Assembly: GCA_032358255.1 (NCBI GenBank)
Contig: JAULBX010018746.1
Coordinates: 1 to 64,000 of the forward strand
DNA from: Heterotrichella gracilis
Lineage: Eukaryota; Sar; Xanthophyceae; Tribonematales; Xanthonemataceae
Length of the DNA: 64,000 nucleotides
Reading direction: 5' to 3'
Part shown: positions 11,101 to 21,860 of the stretch, in pieces
Layout of the letters: the number at the start of each line of letters is the position of its first letter
How positions within the stretch are numbered: position 1 is the first letter of the stretch
The notes under the pieces: generated by a model
Database searches by the model: none
Seen by the model: the letters and a program-made list of their open reading frames with translations, nothing else
What the model was told of the DNA's origin: nothing
Translations under genes and position numbers: made by a program

Positions 11101-12586
11101 GAAGGAGAACAGGCCCTTGGCGCGCACCAGCTCCTTCACCTTTTCGGCGTCTGGGAAGGTGTACTCGATGTGGATGTTGTAGCGCTTCTCAACCGCGTCC
11201 ATCAGGCGGTAGGTCTCGGGGTTGAGGCGGCCGGTGTCCAGGCTGTGGGACAAGGGAAGGGGATAGGTGGGCGGTTGGTGCGCTGCGGGCAGGTGCCCCA
11301 CACCCATGTGGCATAGGTGGTAGCCCCTCGTCCATGCGGCAAGGCGGGTGAATGGCAGAGGTTATGGCATGGGGGCAGGCACCACCCAGTACTCACACTG
11401 GGCGAGCACACCACCCAGCCCAGTGTGAGTACTGGGTGGTGCATTATGTAAGTGTTGGGGACCGTATGAGGTGGTCCAAGAGGTGACCCGGCGGTGCCGG
11501 CCTAGGGCAACGCAAGTGGGGGAACCCGCTTCTGGGTTGAGGGCTGAGGTGCGTATGTGAACACCCGAAAGAAATTTGGGGTGTAGGGTATAGGGTCAAG
11601 GTGCGCATGGGTTTAGGGTATAGGGTCAAGGTGCGCGCACCTGAACACCCTGAAGGGGCGGCCAGTGAGGTGGGCATACTCAATCAGGGCAACGTCCTCT
11701 GCGCCGCTGAACGCAATGGCGATGTCACTGCCGAAGGTCGCCAGGGCCTGCAAGCACACAGCCCCGTCGGTATGCGCGGGTGAGCTGCTAGCTCGTCAAG
11801 GAGCGTCAACCATGTGCAGCGTTTAGTGCACCAAGTGGCCCCACACACATACATAGCACTGCCGTGGGTATGCCAGTGGTACAAGTAGCTGCTAGAAACT
11901 AAGTAAATCACTAACTAACTAACAAGCAGTGGTACCCACATGGTCCATGATCTCCAAGGGTGACTTGTCCTCCATGTTTGCGGCCAGGGTCTCCCAGTCC
12001 ACCTTGGTCTCTGCCTCCACCGCAGCCACGTGCACCTGCACCACGCACCAAAAACAGGTGTTGGAAACGGTTTGTAGAGGCTCAGGCGGCCCGTGGAGGC
12101 GCCCAGGGGCACAAGGCTAGGGGGGATCCTCACCACCACGCATGCTTCTGAAGTGGTACAAGCAGTGTCAGGACAGACCTGCCTGGCGCCAATGCAAGCT
12201 AGGCTGAGTGCTACCCTTGGAATGCCCGTCAGTAGCTAAGTATAAGTAGCAGTATTTGCACCCTGGAAGGTAGTGTACTGGACCATTGCGGGGGGTGGCA
12301 TGCACGTCTGGGCTAGGGGGGAGGGGGTCTGAGGCGGCCAGCGCACCTGGTGGGAAGCCTTCACCACCTGAGTTTGCCTCCTGGCGACCCCGGGAAGCCT
12401 GGGGGCCTTGAGTGAGGACTGCGAAGGTGCTGCCCGGGACAGGGAGCGCCTGGGGGCTTGCACCCGCACAAGGCCAGCCTGCGCATCGGCCCAGTTGGAG
12501 TCACGTTGCCGCGCATTGCGCCCTCCAGACATAGGAACGGAGGCAGCACAACAACCTACCTGTGCTGCAACCATGGTAAGCGCCAT
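8172..12586 (-). CDS. APR: 5'-adenylylsulfate (APS) reductase, plant type with C-terminal thioredoxin-like domain
   Basis: Nine exons (12586-12347, 12035-11940, 11747-11641, 11242-11062, 10446-10345, 10027-9920, 9321-9198, 8950-8757, 8420-8172) join in phase into 466 residues. The enzyme reduces APS to sulfite with glutathione in the plastid, the key step of assimilatory sulfate reduction. The first about 80 residues are basic and rich in Ser and Ala, as in a transit peptide. The reductase domain shows [14 protein letters not shown], the Fe-S cysteine pairs in ECCRVRK and IGCEPCT, the [15 protein letters not shown] stretch and the catalytic cysteine in KECGLH. The C-terminal domain has the redox motif YAPWCQFCQ of the thioredoxin/glutaredoxin-like domain. 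Introns carry decayed copies of exon ends (9696-9766, 10534-10565, 11549-11580) and a long hairpin (11379-11442). The gene is divergent from the DENN gene. Confidence 0.96.
9696..9766 (-). repeat. decayed copy of APR exon 6 with its donor site
   Basis: About 70 bp match the 3' part of APR exon 6 and its splice donor at 9917-9986 (offset about 221 bp). The copy still reads in frame as [18 protein letters not shown] followed by a GT donor, against [18 protein letters not shown] in the real exon. No good acceptor is visible in front of it, so it is probably a pseudo-exon. Confidence 0.8.
10534..10565 (-). repeat. fragment copy of the start of APR exon 5
   Basis: A diverged copy of the acceptor end of exon 5 (real acceptor at 10446) lies about 120 bp upstream in transcript direction. 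It keeps a CAG acceptor followed by GTGCGCCGTGAGCTGAAG. Confidence 0.55.
11379..11442. repeat. perfect inverted repeat, 25-bp arms with 14-nt loop
   Basis: The arm GCACCACCCAGTACTCACAC... at 11379-11403 is matched exactly by its reverse complement at 11418-11442. It lies in the intron between APR exons 3 and 4. Such a perfect stem is unusual in this region; it could be a foldback element remnant or a small-RNA precursor. Confidence 0.85.
11549..11580 (-). repeat. weak copy of the APR exon 3 donor end
   Basis: The stretch resembles the end of exon 3 and its donor at 11629-11662, and a short tract of TAGGGTATAGGGT and TTTAGGG separates the two. Similarity is modest. Confidence 0.4.
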
Positions 12587-13045
12587 GGTGGTAGCGGGGC
12601 GCCTTTCGGCTGGGGTTGTCGAGAAGACAGGGTCACAAACACGTGTTGGGGCTTGGGGTAGGTCACTGGATGTTATCTAAGGACAGAATACGGCACGGGG
12701 TGAACACAAGCAGTGCAATGTGCGTCTATCGGAGGGCTATTTATGCTCGACACCAACTGGAGCTTGCGGTGGAAAACCTGGTGTCTGCAAAGATGCAACT
12801 CGAGATCAGCGCCGCTGTAGATGATGTCCCAGGGATTACGTACATGGCATGCATATCTACAAATAGATTGAAATTCGCCCCACTTTCCTTTTCCAAGCGC
12901 TGTGCAAAACTTGTGTGCTGCTGCCACTGCCCAGTGGGCTCTTGTGTTACCCAACAGCATGCGCCGGTGTTGAGCGTGCACCCCTTTGGCACAGCTAGCT
13001 TTGAGCGTTGGCTGGGATGCCTGCAACTCGGCAGCTGCGAATGCG
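12587..13045. promoter_or_regulatory. divergent promoter region between APR and the DENN gene
   Basis: Only 459 bp separate the start codons of APR (minus) and the DENN gene (plus), so both promoters and 5' leaders must lie here. On the APR side a CATAAATAG element near 12733-12741 could be a TATA box. No other element is clear. Confidence 0.5.
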
Positions 13046-16000
13046 ATGGCTGGGGTGGAGAGCAGCGCTTCCTCTCAGAGTTCAAACTACTCTGTGAATA
13101 GCTCTGCGAACTCGGTGACAAGGGATAGGAAGCGAGATAAGATAGGAAGGATGTTCCAGAGCATAGCTGACTCGGTGGCCAAGGTATGTGTGCCTCTGGG
13201 CCCCGGTTTCGTCTGTGTGCCTTGGTAAGGGGCCAACAAGGCTTAACGCTGGCTGTCGTACCCGTCGTAGGCTGTGCAACAAGGGACCAAGAGTGAGAAG
13301 TCGAGCCAATGGTTCAACCCAGAATCGTTTGTCGCTCAAAAGGTGAGGTGCATAGCAGGGCTGTGATTGGGACCCACATGCATGTGAAAGGGTGCTGGTG
13401 GGGGCCAACCCTGCCAGGTTGGGTATGACGCACACTTCCTGTACCAACCCACTTTCAGTGTTGTTGTCATGCATACAAAACGCAATGCATGCAGTGCACG
13501 TCTGTACAAGCACTGGGGAGTGCTGAGATGCATATCACTGCTCAATGGTGTCCAACTCTGTTGACCTCCTTGCAGCGAGAGTGGGCGAAGCACAACAAGC
13601 TAGCTCCCATTGAGTGGCCAGCAAAGCTCTTTGAGCACTTCATCGTTGTGGTGAGTTGTACAACGGGTTTCAGTGTCGTTCCTTCACTGGCCCAAACACT
13701 CTAGTGACCTCACTCCCACCTCAACGTGCACTCACCCGTGTGTTGGGCGCACGCAGGGCCTCCCCCCCACCACAGACATCAAGTATGTCATTGCAGACAA
13801 GGAGGCAAAGGCCAAAGGTAGGCATGGGGCAGGCAAGCAGCTTGCATCACAGAGGGACTCTATTGACAGAGGTTCCCATAGGGCTGATACCTGGCAGTGG
13901 CTTGTGAAGGGCAGGAAAGCATGGCGTGGGGCCCACTGTTAGTGGACGCATATCTGAGAAGGGCATGCATACAGCTGTACCTGTGGGTTGCATCTCACTT
14001 GCTGCTTGGTTGGTGGATGCGTCCCTCTGGGGGCATGCATGTAGCTGTACCTGTGGGTTGCATCTCACCTGCTGCTTGGTTGTTGCAGCGCACCAAGCTG
14101 GCCTTGGGTTGGAGGTGAAGACACAGGAGCAGCTGCCACCGCCTCACGCGCGTGGTGGAGGTGGGCTCAAGCCAGAGGTAAGCAACATATGCTGCTCTCA
14201 GAGCTTCAGTCCTTACACACCTGGGCGGGTGTCTGGGGAAGGAAAGGTTTAAAGCGCCCGCCACAGATGGCAGTCCCGAAGGAAACAGACAGGGTGCCTC
14301 AGGTGGCGAGGCGTCCAAAAGGGGGAATCACAGAGCATATCATAGCGCCCAAAGACGAGGTCCACATTGCAAATTAGACCGTCGTGGTAGCAGGGAGGAT
14401 AGCCTTGTTGAGCATTGGCGGGAGCATGGGTCACCAACAAAGCGTGGATCACATGGCATAGCAAAGCAGAGCTTTGTCGAGCAGTGGAGGATGCAAGCCC
14501 AAGTGCAAGCCCTATGCATTGCAGGGTGCGTAGTTGTGGCACAGCGTGCACAGGTATCGGCTGGCCATGCGCCCAAAAGCGGGGCACGTAAGGCATAAGG
14601 CATAGCAGGAAGCACACCTCGTCGAGCATCGCAGGGCGCGTAATTATCACCCCTCCACCCCTGCACAGGTGCTGCTGCAGTACCCTGAGGACAAGCCGCT
14701 GGACCCCCCAGCTGACTTCCTGGCCACCTTCTGCTTCCCGCACGGGGTTGAGTGCAAGCTGCTTGAGCGCACCCCCAGCATGAGCTCGCTCAACACGCTC
14801 ATCTACGACCAGACCTACAGCACCCACGACGACCACTCCTTTGTGTTTGAGCTCAAGGTGGGTTGCTGTGTGCACACTTCAGGGTTTAGGGTTTACAGTT
14901 TAGGGTTGAGGCACCTGCTGCGTCTCAGGTTCCAAGGGTTTAGGGTTTGAGCTCAAGGTGGGTTGCTGTGTGCACACCTCAGGGTTTAGGGTTTGCAGTT
15001 TAGGGGTGAGGCGCCTGCTGCGCCTCAGGTTCCAAGGGTTTTGTGTTTGAGCTCACGGTGGGTTGCTGTGTGCACACTTCAGGGTTTAGGGTTTACAGTT
15101 TAGGGTTGAGGCGCCTGCTGCGCCTCAGGTTTCAAGGGTTTTGTGTTTTGACTAAAGGTGGGTTGCTGTGTGCACACCGTACTTGAGGTGCAGGTGGGGG
15201 GGTGTTGGCACTATGGAGGCGCGCTGCACTGGGAGGTCCACGATATACTTGAGTTGACAATTGGCAAGCAGCGGTCAATAGGGGGGTACTGTGTGCCTCG
15301 GCTCGACTCCTGTAGTGCCACAAGTGTTCTATACCCTAGTTCTTTACCCCTGGTGTGCCAGAGTCCTCATCCTGAACCCTAAACCCTTGCTGTGCCCCCG
15401 GGTGCCCTCACCCTAAACTGCAAACCTCAAACTCCAAACCCTGCTGCGCCCCAGGTGCCCAACAGCAACAAGCTCCCCGTCTACGCATGTGCCGCTACGC
15501 CGAGGAGCTGGTGCCCAAAACCCTAACCTGCAAACCCTAAACCCCAAACCCTGCTGCGCCCCAGGTGCCCAACAGCGATAAGCTGCCGGTGTACGGCATG
15601 TGCTGCTATGCCGAGGAGCTGGTCCACCGGCCGCCCGCCATCGCCAAGGACAAGTTCCCCAACGCAAAAATGCCGCTCAGCCGCTACCTGGTCTCCGCGC
15701 CCCGCTGCTACTGCCTGGTCACCAACTACCCCTTTTTCGACCTGCACTTCCGGGTGCTGCAAGCGCTGCTGGGCATGGAGCGCCTGGAGCGCATCACCTC
15801 GTTCACCAGCGAACAGCAGGACGGCCCCGCCGCCGAGGCGATGCCGGCGCGCGCCGCGCCCGCCACCCGGCCGCTCCCCATGCTGCCCACCATGCCGAAC
15901 CAGATGCCCAAGCGGTTCTACGCGCCGGCCGCCGAGCGGCGGCTGAGCGCGGATCGGGAGAAGGACCGGCCGAGCTACGCCGGCGGGCCGATGGGGGCGG

Positions 16001-19000
16001 CGGCGGCATCGGCATCGGCATCGACGGCGGCGGCGGCGGGGGTGCCGTCGAGTGCGGAGGAGAGGGCGGGGTCCAATGCGGTGGCTTCGAGCACGGGGGG
16101 GGGCGCGCAGGAGCTGCCCGGGGGGCATGGGTCTTGTGACAGCTTCAGCAGCTTGGACCCCGAGACGCCTGACAGGTAGGGGGAGGGGCTGGGGTTGGGT
16201 CTGGGTTGCATGCACTCCTGTCCCCATCAACCCGCCGCCAAGTGCCAGCCGCATACAAGCCTCCGCCAGGTGGCCACTCTAGGTGGATGCATCGCTACCT
16301 GGGGCACGCACGGAGCCATGCTGCGCACCCAATGGCAATCCTGTGCTGGCGCTTGGGATAAACCCTGGGCGTGTGGCGCCTGTGCTCACGCAAGGCTGTG
16401 CCACGTGCAGGGCTGGGCGAAAGGCGGCTGGGGGGGACACAGGAGGCAAGGCCCAGGGGAGCAAACAAGAGCTACCGCCCGGGCTGGCGTCTGGGGAGGT
16501 AAGGACGATGCCGATGGGGATGCATGTGGGGATTGTAGCCAGAGAGTCGACTACAGAACAAAGTGTGGATCATGCGCTGTTATTTTTGGTCCTGGGGGCT
16601 GGCGTCTGGGGATGGAAGAATGTGGTGCTGATATGGATGCATGTGGTGGTTAGATCATGCGCTGTACTGACTGGTACATGCATGCATGCGGGGATTGTGT
16701 TTAATGTGATGTTGCGTGAATTTCTCGCCCAATCCTGTCGACCATGGGCAAATTGATGGCAGCGTCAGCGTCTCAACCTACTGTCAGCGCCCTGACCTTC
16801 CATTTTAAAGCTCATGCTAGTCACATGTATTCCAGCACGACAGCAGATCAGCAGCCCGTTTGCACAATTGAAGCCATGCAATTCTACCCTGGCACTGGAT
16901 CCACCATTTGGGGCTCTCGCGGGATCTGAAGGGCCTGCACCTTGTTTTCACCTATACACGGCTTCCACGTGTGGGGATCAAATCCTCTGCCTTGAGATCT
17001 CTATTGACCAGGGCAGCCCATGTGCACCCACACCCTTCATCCCCTTCCTCTAGCGTACGCACATTGCCCACGATTGGGGATGACTGAACCCCTGATTGTA
17101 CCGCCGGCAGGGCGCCAAGGGCCACCATCGGCGCACCAGCTCGCTGTCTGGTCGGAGCGAGTACCTCAAGCTTGCGCAGCACCGGCTACAGAGGGTTATG
17201 GAAACGGCATCCACAAAGCAGCCGTCGCCGCTGCCAAACCAGCCACAAGGTACAACCCTAACCCCTAAACCCTAATCAGCCATGGCGGCTGCCAAATCAG
17301 CCACAAGGTACAACCCTAAATCCTAATCAGTTGTCGCCGCTGCTAAAGTAGCCACAAAGTGCAGTATTAGAAGGGGAAAGTATGCATTTAAATGTACCAG
17401 GGAAACTGCAAGATATGGTTTTGTGGGTGCAAATGTGTTGGGTGCTGCACGACTCCAAGATGATCCTGGGCGTGCACAGTGCTGCTCCTGGGGTAGCCGG
17501 TTCGCATGCCATGCCACACACTGTAAGTCCTACACACCTCGAGTTGCAGAGGGGGACAATAGTGGACAGGGGGGTATGGTAGGACATAGTGGACAGGAGG
17601 GTTGTACCTCCCTCTCGGCTACCTCCCCTCCATCAAGTAACGCGCGTTTCAAGGACAGGCTGCATAGCAGTTTATTAATTAATCTTCCATTCATTCAATT
17701 ATTGATTTGTTTATTATTCGTTTATTTATTTGATTACTTGCAGACGGGGATGCCGGCATGGATATGCACACTCGCACCCTGAGCGCCGCCAGCGACCCGG
17801 GCTTCCCTTCCACCAGCGGCCCCAGTGACCCGCCAGGGCCTGGGAAGCCGCTCCCCGCGCTGCCAGCCGCGCTGCGCCAGTCGCCAGGCACCAAGTCGCC
17901 CACCAAAGATGGCACGGTGCGTGCAGATGCATGCCAACCCCTACTTTTTTGTACACGTGTATTAGACCTTATTAAAGCAGTTTGACGGTGCATATGGGGT
18001 GCATACCTTCCTGTCCTCATTCTGGGGCGCAGTGGGTCAAAACGTACATCGGGGCCCGCACCTAATGCATACCCTTTCAAGCAGCATACGTAGCAATACA
18101 AGAATGCTCGAGTTGATTGTTTTATGAAGCAACTTACTTGTGTACATAGTTTTAAGATATGTGCAACGTGTTGTAAATATCCTGTACTCATGGGCCTGTC
18201 CCCTGCTGCTGCAGAACGGCAAGATGAGCCTGAGTTCCCTGGAGGAGGCCTGCAACCCTAAACCCTAACGCCAAAACCTAAACCCTAGACACTAGACACT
18301 AAACGCTGCTCACACACACACCCCTCACCGCAGAACGGCAAGATGAGCCTGAGCTCGCTGGAGGAGGCCTGCAACCCTAAAACCCTCATGCTGAACCCTA
18401 AGCTTCAAACCCTAGAAGCTGCTCATGTGCATCTCCCCACCGCAGAACGGCAAGATGAGCCTGAGTTCCCTGGAGGAGGCCTGCAACCCTAAACCCTAAA
18501 TGTCAAACCCTAACCCTTAAACGCCACTGCTGCAGAACGGCAAGATGAGCCTGAGTTCCCTGGAGGAGGCCTGCAACCGGCTGCAGGCCATGCTGACCAC
18601 CACCGACGAGGGCGCAAGCTTGGAGCAGCGCGTGTTTTCGCCTGGGCAGTGGAGCGTGGTGCCTGACCGGGCCAGGAGCAACTCCCTGGCTGTGATTCAC
18701 CAGTACTTCCAGACGCCGGTGCCCGAGCCTGGCGTGGAGGTGAAGATCCAGCTGGAGAACATGGCGCCCTTCAGCTTCACGCGGCCAAAGGTGGGGTTTG
18801 GGGGGTTTCTGGGGTTGTGGGTTTAGGGTTTTGTGGGCCAGTGGAGCATGGCGCCTGACCGCCCAGTGAGCAACTCCCTAGCAGGCATCCACCAGCTCCC
18901 AGGATCGTAAGCCCGCCGAGCACATGGCGAACCTGTGCCGCAGTCTCAGCCTGGACAATTGCTGCTTGCAATATGCTGTACTCTTCACCCACCAAATGAA

Positions 19001-20709
19001 ATGTTTTTTCCCCATCATTTGACAGACCCGATTCGACAAGGGCTTCAAGGTGGCCCTGCGCAACACCGTGGCTGCGGTGGACCTGGAGGCCGCAGAGTGT
19101 GAAAAAAACACCAAAATCTCCCTTTTTTTTCTTGAATCTCTAGGATCAAGTATTGATATTCCAAACAATGCTTCATTCGGTGATATGGAATATCCAACTC
19201 AAAGCTTCTCCTGCGCCACAGGCCCGGTTCGACAAGGGCGGCAAGGTGGCCCTGCGCAACACCGTGGCCGCCGTGGACCTCGAAGCCGCCGAGTGCCTGC
19301 GCCACTGGACCATCGCCGCCCTGTGCCGCACCCTCAGCCTGGACAACATCCTGCTGCTGGTGGCCTCGCTGCTGCTGGAGGGCCAGATCGTCATCTTCTG
19401 CCCTAACCTGGGGATGCTGACTGCCATGGTGCTGGCCTGCATCCCGCTCATCGCACCCTTCTCGTGGCAGAGCACCTTCCTGCCGGTGCTGCCCGAGAAC
19501 ATGCTGCTGCTGACAGGTGGGTGGGGGGTGATATGTGGATGGTAAAATGGGGAATTGGAGGTTTTTGGGTGGGGTGGTGGAGTAGTAATGTGCAGGCGTG
19601 GGGATGGAGGAGATTTGGATTAAGGTGGGTGGGAAGGGAGGGGCGTGCATCCCTCTCATCGCGCCCTTCTCATGGGAGAGCACCTTTTTGCCGGTGCTGC
19701 CCGAGAACATGCTGCTGCTCACAGGTGGGTGGTGGGGTGATGGGGGTATCTAATGAGGGAAGTGGGGCAGGTGGAGGGCGCAAGCCATAGAGGACAGGGC
19801 CGCTGTTCTGGCTTGCGCTGGATAGTGTGAAACAAACAAACAGACATACATTCTGCATTCCCAGCTGTCATTGGCGCATTGTGTTGCGCGACCCCTGAAG
19901 GGCACACACTTGGGACACCAGGCTTACAAATGTCATGACGCATGTTATTAACCCCCTTACGGCCCCCATTTGCAGAGGCGCCCACGCCCTTCGTGCTGGG
20001 CATGCAGTACAAGACGCAGGAGGTGCGGCAGCGATGCAGCAGCGTGGTTCGCGTCAACGTATACAAGAACGCGGTCAAAAACGCCGGCAACCTGCCGTCG
20101 CTGCCCCGCGAGAAGGCGCTGGTGGCGTCGCTCACCGGGCCTTACTCCATCCTGCGGGCTGTGGGCAAGGAGCGAACCAACGGCAGGCCATGCACCAGCA
20201 TCACCGATGTGCAGCGGGGCGCGGCGGAGGCGTTTCTGCAGGTGGGGGTTATGGGGTACACATGTCCTGGTTTGGTGGTTTGATGCTCTTCCCATGTGCA
20301 TGTGACCAAGCTCTAAATCACAACATCCCCACAGCTGTCCAAATATCACTAGGGTATGAACCAAAACCCTAGTAGCCAAACCCTCATCCTAATTCTCCCC
20401 CTTCCAGGTTCTGTCCAGCTACTACCTGGACCTGTTTGGCAACCTGGAGGCGCACACTTGCAGACCCTAAAACCCCTCACTTAAAACCCTAAACACTTTC
20501 CCCCCTTCCAGGTTCTGTCCAGCTACTACATGGACCTGTTTGGCAACCTGGAGGCGCACACCATCACCGACGTGCAGACCTCTGAGCGCGTCAGCCTGCT
20601 GCTCAAGGACTCCTTCGTGGAGTCGTTCCCGGTGAAGGACCGGCCCTTTGTCAAGCAGTTTGTGGAGACGCAAATGTTTGAGGAGTACACGGACGCAGTG
20701 ATCACTTAG
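13046..20709 (+). CDS. DENN-domain protein (probable Rab GDP-GTP exchange factor)
   Basis: Fourteen exons (13046-13183, 13271-13342, 13576-13650, 13757-13817, 14089-14177, 14669-14857, 15565-16175, 16411-16498, 17111-17249, 17744-17916, 18536-18790, 19222-19516, 19976-20241, 20512-20709) join in phase into 882 residues. The start MAGVESSASS was chosen because it opens the first exon in the conserved frame. The uDENN part begins around LFEHFIVVGLPP; the core DENN module shows LLLEGQIVIFCPNLGMLTA and PFSWQSTFLPVLPENMLL followed by EAPTPFVLGMQ, a hallmark of the family. A poorly conserved linker (about residues 240-480) is rich in Ala, Ser and Pro. DENN proteins activate Rab GTPases in membrane traffic; the target Rab cannot be told. 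Exon 8 is the least certain, chosen because it alone restores phase. The introns hold the densest set of exon-end copies and TTTAGGG tracts in the window. Confidence 0.9.
13942..14081 (+). repeat. 70-bp tandem duplication next to DENN exon 5 acceptor
   Basis: Two copies of a 70-bp unit containing GGGCATGCAT, AGCTGTACCTGTGGGTTGCA and GCTGCTTGGTTG stand just upstream of the exon 5 acceptor (exon starts at 14089). The second copy runs into the functional acceptor; the first has lost it. Confidence 0.8.
14330..14668 (+). repeat. degenerate repeats in DENN intron 5
   Basis: The 3' half of the 491-bp intron holds several diverged units containing GTCGAGCA or GTTGAGCATTGG followed by a GCAGGG-like sequence. 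Together they resemble copies of one ancestral segment. Confidence 0.4.
14841..15190 (+). repeat. four 100-bp tandem copies of the DENN exon 6 donor end
   Basis: The 3' end of exon 6 and its donor (TTTGAGCTCAAG|GTGGGTTGC) occur at 14848, 14948 and 15048 and, mutated, at 15148, exactly 100 bp apart. Each unit also holds CAGGGTTTAGGGTTTACAG-type telomere-like sequence. Only the first copy joins exon 6 to the rest in frame; the others supply additional potential donors. Confidence 0.92.
15445..15545 (+). repeat. decayed copy of the DENN exon 7 acceptor end
   Basis: At 15453 a CCCCAG acceptor is followed by GTGCCCAACAGCAACAAGCT, matching the start of exon 7 at 15565. The copy has lost a base and cannot keep frame. 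It runs into CCCTAACCTGCAAACCCTAAA just before the true acceptor. Confidence 0.88.
17222..17352 (+). repeat. three copies of the DENN exon 9 donor end
   Basis: The end of exon 9 and its donor (CAGCCACAAG|GTACAACCC) recurs at about 17285 and, weaker, at 17335, with CCCTAACCCCTAAACCCTAA between them. Units are about 50-60 bp. Confidence 0.85.
18195..18581 (+). repeat. four copies of the DENN exon 11 acceptor end
   Basis: An acceptor CAG followed by AACGGCAAGATGAGCCTGAG and the rest of the first about 45 bases of exon 11 occurs at 18215, 18334, 18446 and 18536. In the first three copies the sequence changes to CCCTAAACCCTAA-like repeats exactly after GCCTGCAA. Only the fourth copy continues as the real exon. 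Confidence 0.93.
18831..18966 (+). repeat. decayed pieces of DENN exons 11 and 12 side by side
   Basis: Bases 18838-18893 resemble an inner part of exon 11 and 18907-18962 an inner part of exon 12. They follow a GTGGGTTTAGGGTTTTG tract at the exon 11 donor. Neither piece is open in the right frame. Confidence 0.65.
19015..19105 (+). repeat. copy of the DENN exon 12 acceptor end
   Basis: An acceptor CAG at 19025 is followed by about 75 bp nearly identical to the start of exon 12 (real start 19222). It reads TRFDKGFKVALRN where the gene reads ARFDKGGKVALRN. The copy then breaks off into unrelated A-rich sequence. Confidence 0.88.
19648..19730 (+). repeat. copy of the DENN exon 12 donor end
   Basis: About 80 bp repeat the end of exon 12 including FLPVLPENMLLLT and the donor ACAG|GTGGGTGG (real donor at 19516). 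The offset is about 209 bp. Confidence 0.9.
20400..20460 (+). repeat. copy of the DENN exon 14 acceptor end
   Basis: The start of the last exon (VLSSYYLDLFGNLEAHT against VLSSYYMDLFGNLEAHT) occurs at 20408 with its own CAG acceptor, 104 bp before the functional one at 20512. The copy then changes to ACCCTAAAACCCC sequence. Confidence 0.92.
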
Positions 20710-20719
20710 GCAGGGGCGT

Positions 20720-20752
20720 GGTTTAGGGTTTAGGGTTTGGGTTAGGGTTGGG
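20720..20752 (+). repeat. telomere-like TTTAGGG tract after the DENN stop codon
   Basis: Several units of TTTAGGG, TTTGGG and TTAGGG follow the stop codon. A second, decayed copy of the last codons and stop (20768-20797) comes after the tract, and a third trace lies at 20860-20882. Confidence 0.85.
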
Positions 20753-20797
20753 GCGCAGATGGGTGGGTAGTATACGGATGCGGTCATCGCCTAGATT

Positions 20798-21860
20798 GCA
20801 GCTTGGGAGCAGGTGTGGGGGCTCGGGGGAGAGGGTGGAGGCGCAGGTGTGGGGGGGATGAACAGATGCGAGCGCCACCTAGGCATGCAAGGGTGCGGAT
20901 GCTACACCTAACCATTTGGCGTGCACAGTGCACCCATTTTTTGTTTTTACGTTGGCGATCATTGCATGTCACACGCAGCGTATCCTTGTTGCTGAGGCTG
21001 GAAGGGATGGGGGGGGTATAACCTTGGGGGACACTAGTGCGTGCAGAGTAGACCACAGGAACCGGTTAAGACGACAGGAATAGATCACTGTTCATTTGGT
21101 TAAGGCAGCAGGGCAATTTACTGCAAACTGGGGCAGGTGTGGGTGTGTGGGCGCTGGTGTGTGGGTTTGGGTGGGGGGGGTTGTCTGGGATGCGAAGCTT
21201 CGTTGAGAGCGGTGGTCATGACTTGCTATGCTTCTACGCAGTTGGCTGGCGGTGAAGGTGCAGGCGCTTTTCTTGGTAGGTAGATGGGTTAGTGGGTCGC
21301 AACCTAGCAGGACCTTGTTATGTTTTATAATCTCAACATTTTGCCGTTAAAGTTATGGCGCACGCCGGTATCGGCTTGTCAATGCTGAATGCAAAATTAT
21401 TGGAGCCTTCCTTGTAGTTGTAATACTTCTTCATCTGATGATTTCATTGGAAAAGCGTCTATATGCTGGCCGGGCAGCATTGCTATACATGGCGCCATCC
21501 ATGCTGAGCAGCCCAGGGAATTGTGACATGATCTGCCCATGCGCTGTACCGCAAATGGTGGTGAGACTCGGAGTCTCGACACCAACACTGTGTTTCGGAA
21601 TATCTGTTACAGTGAGGATGCAGGTGCACTGCCAATTTGGAGCCTTTAAGGCTCAGCCCCTAGTTGGGGCGACCTAAGCATGCCAACGAGATTGCATCTG
21701 CGTTATTGGTTGCTGTAAATAGTCCATTCCCTGCTGACAACAGATCACGATGGTGTGTGCCCCCGGCGAGGGTCCCCTCCAGGGCCCCGCCAAACACCCA
21801 GAAAATAAGCAGCCTCTGCAACCGCTACCCCAAATCCCCAACCTGAACCCTGAGCTTGCC
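20798..21860. other. convergent intergenic stretch between DENN and REX genes
   Basis: No gene is seen. The 3' ends of the two flanking genes meet here. The first part is G-rich with GTGTGGGGG-like runs; the rest shows no recognisable structure. Confidence 0.5.

Noticed and set aside
15523-16254. 243-codon open frame on the minus strand opposite DENN exon 7
   Set aside because: It is the antisense shadow of a very GC-rich coding exon.
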